Positions 6,293 to 8,476 of a stretch of 8,476 bases of DNA are shown one piece after another. Made by a program: the position numbers and the translations under genes. The notes under the pieces were generated by a model. The model was not told where the DNA came from. It saw nothing but the letters and a program-made list of their open reading frames with translations, and made no database searches. Position 1 is the stretch's first letter. Each line of letters opens with the position of its first letter. Source of the DNA: Bacillota bacterium (lineage in GTDB: Bacteria > Bacillota > Clostridia > Acetivibrionales > DTU013); NCBI GenBank assembly GCA_023435925.1, contig JAEZLF010000169.1, positions 1 to 8,476 on the forward strand, read 5' to 3'.

Positions 6293-6879
6293 TGCTTCAA
6301 AGTATTCTGATCACGTTTTTATCAGCTGTTTTTATCAATAACTTTGTTGTAGTGAAATTCCTGGGGATATGCCCGTTTCTAGGCGTCTCCAAAAAGATCA
6401 AAACAGCGGCAGGCATGGGTGTGGCAGTTATTTTCGTCATGGCCTTTTCATCCGCGGCCACCTGGGCTGTTCAGGAATTTATTTTAAAACCGTTTGAACT
6501 GGAGTACTTGCAGACGATTGCTTTCATACTTGTTATTGCGGCACTGGTTCAATTGGTTGAAATGGTACTCCAGAAAACCAGCCAGGCGCTATATAAGGCA
6601 CTGGGTGTATATCTGCCGTTGATCACGACAAACTGCGCCGTATTAGGTGTTTGTCTGTTGAATCTTGAGATTACCGGCGAAGGCCGATTCCTGATATCTG
6701 TTCTCAATGGTGCGTTCTCCGGGGTTGGATTTACACTGGCAATTGTATTATTTGCAGGGATCAGGGAACGTCTTGAAACTGCCGAGGTTCCAAAATGTTT
6801 GGAAGGATTTCCGATTTCATTGATTGCTGCATCACTGGTTTCATTGGCGTTTTTAGGATTTCAGGGGTTACTTAAATGA
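6292..6879 (+). CDS. rnfA: Rnf complex subunit RnfA (membrane core)
   Basis: Integral membrane subunit of 195 residues, homologous to NqrE and the partner of RnfE. About six membrane helices are visible, beginning with QSILITFLSAVFINNFVVVK. The conserved Cys27 in GICPFLG and Cys115 in TTNCAVLG are the expected ligands of the membrane-embedded iron-sulfur centre shared with RnfE. GVGFTLAIVLFAGIRERLE (144-162) parallels GIGFTLAITMIGSIREIL in RnfE, showing the common ancestry of the two subunits. AGGGAGGT (6276-6283) is a strong RBS with 8 bases of spacing, and TAATG links it to rnfE. A 19-base gap separates it from rnfB. Length fits the family. Confidence 0.96.
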   Translation: MLQSILITFLSAVFINNFVVVKFLGICPFLGVSKKIKTAAGMGVAVIFVMAFSSAATWAVQEFILKPFELEYLQTIAFILVIAALVQLVEMVLQKTSQALYKALGVYLPLITTNCAVLGVCLLNLEITGEGRFLISVLNGAFSGVGFTLAIVLFAGIRERLETAEVPKCLEGFPISLIAASLVSLAFLGFQGLLK

Positions 6880-6898
6880 GAATCCGGGGGGTTAACTT

Positions 6899-7699
6899 AT
6901 GAATGATATATTAATGGCAGTATTGGTAATAAGCGGCTTGGGACTGATTTTTGGGATAGGCTTATCCTATGCTGCAAAGGTTTTTGCCGTTGAGGTGGAT
7001 GAAAGGATACCTCTGGTCCGTGAGGTTCTGCCTGGTGCAAATTGCGGTGCTTGCGGCTTCCCCGGCTGCGATGGTTATGCGGATGCAGTGGTATCAGGAA
7101 GCGCAGGAGTAAACGCATGTCCTGTTGGCGGGGATGCTGTTGCCGGGCAGATAGCCGGTATTATGGGAGTGGAAGCGGCCGGAATTAAGAGAACGGCTGC
7201 AAGGGTTTTGTGCAATGGCCGCTGCAGCGTCAGCAAGGAGAAATACGCTTATGAGGGGATTCACGATTGCTTTGCTGCAGCACAGCTTTTTAACGGTCAT
7301 AAAGCCTGCTCCTACGGCTGCCTTGGGCACGGAAACTGTATGAAGGCTTGCCCTTTTGGCGCCATTGTTATTACAGGCGGAATTGCCAGGGTCATAGAAG
7401 ACCGTTGCAAAGCGTGTGAGAAATGTGTGTCAGCCTGCCCGAAGCATCTGATTGAAATTATTCCCAAAGATAAAAAGTATTCTGTTATGTGTAGATCCAG
7501 AGATAAGGGTGCGGTCACAAAAAGCAACTGTGAAGTGGGATGTATTGGCTGTACCCGCTGTGTAAAGGCATGTGCTTTTGATGCAATTCACATGGAGGGT
7601 ACGCTGGCAAAAATCGATTATGCCAAGTGCACCAATTGCGGAGAATGCACGAAGGCGTGCCCCACGATGGCAATCCGGGTGATGGATTTTGGCGATTAG
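6899..7699 (+). CDS. rnfB: Rnf complex subunit RnfB (ferredoxin-interacting Fe-S subunit)
   Basis: A 266-residue iron-sulfur subunit that takes electrons from reduced ferredoxin. Residues 4-27 form one membrane anchor. The N-terminal Fe-S domain has Cys49, Cys52, Cys57 and Cys74 (NCGACGFPGCDGYADAV). A middle cysteine cluster (Cys105, Cys109, Cys124, Cys137) precedes four ferredoxin-like motifs: C141-C147-C151 in the family's GCLGHGNCMKACPFGAI form, C170-C173-C176-C180, C215-C218-C221-C225 and C244-C247-C250-C254. In total 25 cysteines are present, consistent with a long clostridial RnfB carrying several [4Fe-4S] clusters; the exact cluster count is not certain from sequence. The C225 motif lacks the usual following proline. 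The RBS is an unusual G-run (6886-6891) 7 bases before ATG. It is the last gene of the operon, and no terminator follows directly. Confidence 0.96.
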   Translation: MNDILMAVLVISGLGLIFGIGLSYAAKVFAVEVDERIPLVREVLPGANCGACGFPGCDGYADAVVSGSAGVNACPVGGDAVAGQIAGIMGVEAAGIKRTAARVLCNGRCSVSKEKYAYEGIHDCFAAAQLFNGHKACSYGCLGHGNCMKACPFGAIVITGGIARVIEDRCKACEKCVSACPKHLIEIIPKDKKYSVMCRSRDKGAVTKSNCEVGCIGCTRCVKACAFDAIHMEGTLAKIDYAKCTNCGECTKACPTMAIRVMDFGD

Positions 7700-7707
7700 C
7701 ATATGGC

Positions 7708-7737
7708 TTGACAAATAGAGCAGCTGTAGTATATCAT
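7708..7737 (+). promoter_or_regulatory. Sigma-A promoter of the preQ1 riboswitch-queT unit
   Basis: A perfect TTGACA (7708-7713) is followed after 18 bp by TATCAT (7732-7737). It begins 9 bases after the rnfB stop. Transcription would start near 7744, about 14 bases before the aptamer stem. Confidence 0.7.
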
Positions 7738-7757
7738 AAAACGAAACAATAAAAATA

Positions 7758-7799
7758 AGACAGTTCGTGACCATCCTGTCTGTAAACAAAACTACGGGT
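7758..7799 (+). promoter_or_regulatory. preQ1-I riboswitch aptamer
   Basis: The stem AGACAG (7758-7763)/CTGTCT (7776-7781) encloses the 12-base loop TTCGTGACCATC, followed by the A-rich tail TGTAAACAAAACTACGG. The TTC at the loop start and the A-rich tail ending in ACTA are hallmarks of class I preQ1 aptamers. The loop segment CGTG (7766-7769) can pair with TACG (7793-7796) to form the expected pseudoknot. It lies between a TTGACA promoter and a QueT-type transporter gene, a classic target of this riboswitch. Binding of the queuosine precursor preQ1 would lower queT expression. Confidence 0.85.
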
Positions 7800-7844
7800 A
7801 AGCTGCCTGTCCATATGGAACGGCAGTTGATAAAGTTGATTTGC

Positions 7845-7870
7845 AGGAGCGGAAACGCTCCTTTTTGTTT
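7845..7870 (+). terminator. Intrinsic terminator, expression platform of the preQ1 riboswitch
   Basis: AGGAGCG (7845-7851) and CGCTCCT (7856-7862) form a perfect 7-bp stem around a GAAA loop, followed by TTTTGTTT. GCAGGA (7843-7848) at the base of the 5' arm can instead pair with TCCTGT (7774-7779), which belongs to the 3' strand of the aptamer stem. This is a plausible antiterminator in the absence of ligand. Another hairpin (CTGCC 7803-7807/GGCAG 7822-7826) lies between aptamer and terminator. With no other terminator after rnfB, this one may also stop rnf read-through. Confidence 0.8.
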
Positions 7871-7992
7871 GAATTTTTTGCTGCGGTGGAAATGCTATGC
7901 TGCGGCGGGAACGATGCTGACCGGTGAGGTACGATTGCGGCTGAACAGCGGATAGATGGACGGGATGGATGTACGGACGAGAGGGACATAAA
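7871..7992 (+). other. queT leader downstream of the riboswitch terminator
   Basis: A 122-base untranslated stretch between terminator and queT start. It contains the direct repeat TGCTGCGG at 7879-7886 and 7898-7905 and no convincing ORF. An in-frame ATG at 7969 has only a weak RBS, so I do not use it as the start. No second aptamer is recognised. Confidence 0.4.
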
Positions 7993-8475
7993 ATGAATAA
8001 AACAAGAAATGCAGTAAGATATCTGGTGGAAGCGGCAGTGATTGCCGCCATGTATGCAGCGCTGACCATTCTGATACCCGGAGGCTCCGGTCAGATACAG
8101 GTGCGGGTTTCTGAAGCACTGACCATACTGGCGTTTTTCACGCCTGCTGCAATTCCGGGACTCTTTGTAGGATGTCTGACTGCCAATATTTTTGTAGGTG
8201 CCGGAATATATGACATCGTATTGGGTAGTATGGCCACGCTGATTGCTGCCTTCCTGACCAGCAAAATGCCGGCAAAATATCTGGCTCCATTACCTCCCGT
8301 TATTATGAATGCGGTGTTTGTGGCCATCATACTGAAGCTTACGGCAAATCTGCCAATGCTGGTAACAATGGGCTTTGTGGCATTGGGTGAGATAATAGCC
8401 TGCTATGGGCTGGGCTACCCTTTTCTGCTGCTCATTGAAAAGCAGGGAAGCAAGCTGTTTCAAAGGCGCAGTTAA
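7993..8475 (+). CDS. queT: QueT family ECF transporter S component (queuosine precursor uptake)
   Basis: A 160-residue membrane protein of the QueT family (COG4708), the substrate-binding S component of an energy-coupling factor transporter. It is thought to take up a queuosine precursor such as preQ1 with the shared EcfA/A'/T module, none of which is in this window. Five to six hydrophobic segments are visible between residues 12 and 150. The N-terminal helix VEAAVIAAMYAALT carries closely spaced small residues, as needed to contact EcfT. QIQVRVSEALTILAFFTPAAIPGL (34-57, with the RVSEAL core) and LAPLPPVIMNAV (97-108) are family signatures. The ATG at 7993 is chosen because GAGGG (7981-7985) sits 7 bases before it; an upstream in-frame ATG at 7969 would add eight hydrophilic residues without a good RBS. 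The preQ1-I riboswitch upstream supports the substrate strongly. The stop is TAA at 8473-8475, so the gene is complete. Confidence 0.9.
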   Translation: MNKTRNAVRYLVEAAVIAAMYAALTILIPGGSGQIQVRVSEALTILAFFTPAAIPGLFVGCLTANIFVGAGIYDIVLGSMATLIAAFLTSKMPAKYLAPLPPVIMNAVFVAIILKLTANLPMLVTMGFVALGEIIACYGLGYPFLLLIEKQGSKLFQRRS

Positions 8476-8476
8476 G

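Noticed and set aside
7767..7955. Plus-strand 62-residue ORF across the riboswitch region
   Set aside because: It overlaps the preQ1 aptamer and terminator and has no family resemblance or RBS.

Overview
The window looks like chromosomal DNA from an anaerobic, Gram-positive member of the Clostridia. The reasons are a complete Rnf complex in the gene order rnfC-D-G-E-A-B, known from acetogenic and fermentative clostridia, a secreted protein anchored by three SLH domains (S-layer type cell wall binding), strong purine-rich ribosome binding sites, GTG starts, and a QueT-type ECF transporter gene behind a preQ1-I riboswitch. Genus or species cannot be fixed from this sequence alone.

Layout. Positions 3-191 are the 3' end of an unrecognised gene. 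Positions 192-830 hold no convincing protein gene. They do hold a structured element (about 260-420) that looks like a non-coding RNA and is followed by a strong intrinsic terminator (443-493). Next come a GC-rich patch with a repeated CCGTCCCC motif (652-683) and a probable promoter with an inverted repeat over its -10 box. Positions 831-2447 encode a secreted GH18 glycoside hydrolase with three SLH domains, followed by a terminator at 2493-2543.

Positions 2585-2741 form the control region of the rnf operon: a near-consensus sigma-A promoter (TGGACA, 17 bp, TATAAT) with a palindrome in its spacer and two sequences resembling the NADH-sensing repressor Rex operator on either side. Positions 2742-7699 are rnfCDGEAB, tightly packed with overlaps or short gaps. 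Together they encode the membrane-bound ferredoxin:NAD+ oxidoreductase. RnfB and RnfC carry iron-sulfur clusters, RnfC contacts NAD(H), RnfD and RnfG carry covalently bound FMN, and RnfA and RnfE form the membrane core. The complex couples electron transfer from reduced ferredoxin to NAD+ with export of Na+ or H+.

Positions 7700-8476 are a separate regulated unit. A TTGACA promoter, a preQ1-I aptamer with a visible pseudoknot, an intrinsic terminator and a leader precede queT (7993-8475), the substrate-binding membrane component of an ECF transporter for a queuosine precursor. No terminator is visible between rnfB and this promoter, so the riboswitch terminator may also end rnf transcripts.

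Nothing here is a clearly new multi-gene system. The items most worth a second look are the unassigned structured RNA at 260-420 with its mutually exclusive 3' helix, the Rex-like sites around the rnf promoter, the preQ1 switch placed at the end of the rnf operon, and the cysteine-rich tail on RnfE.
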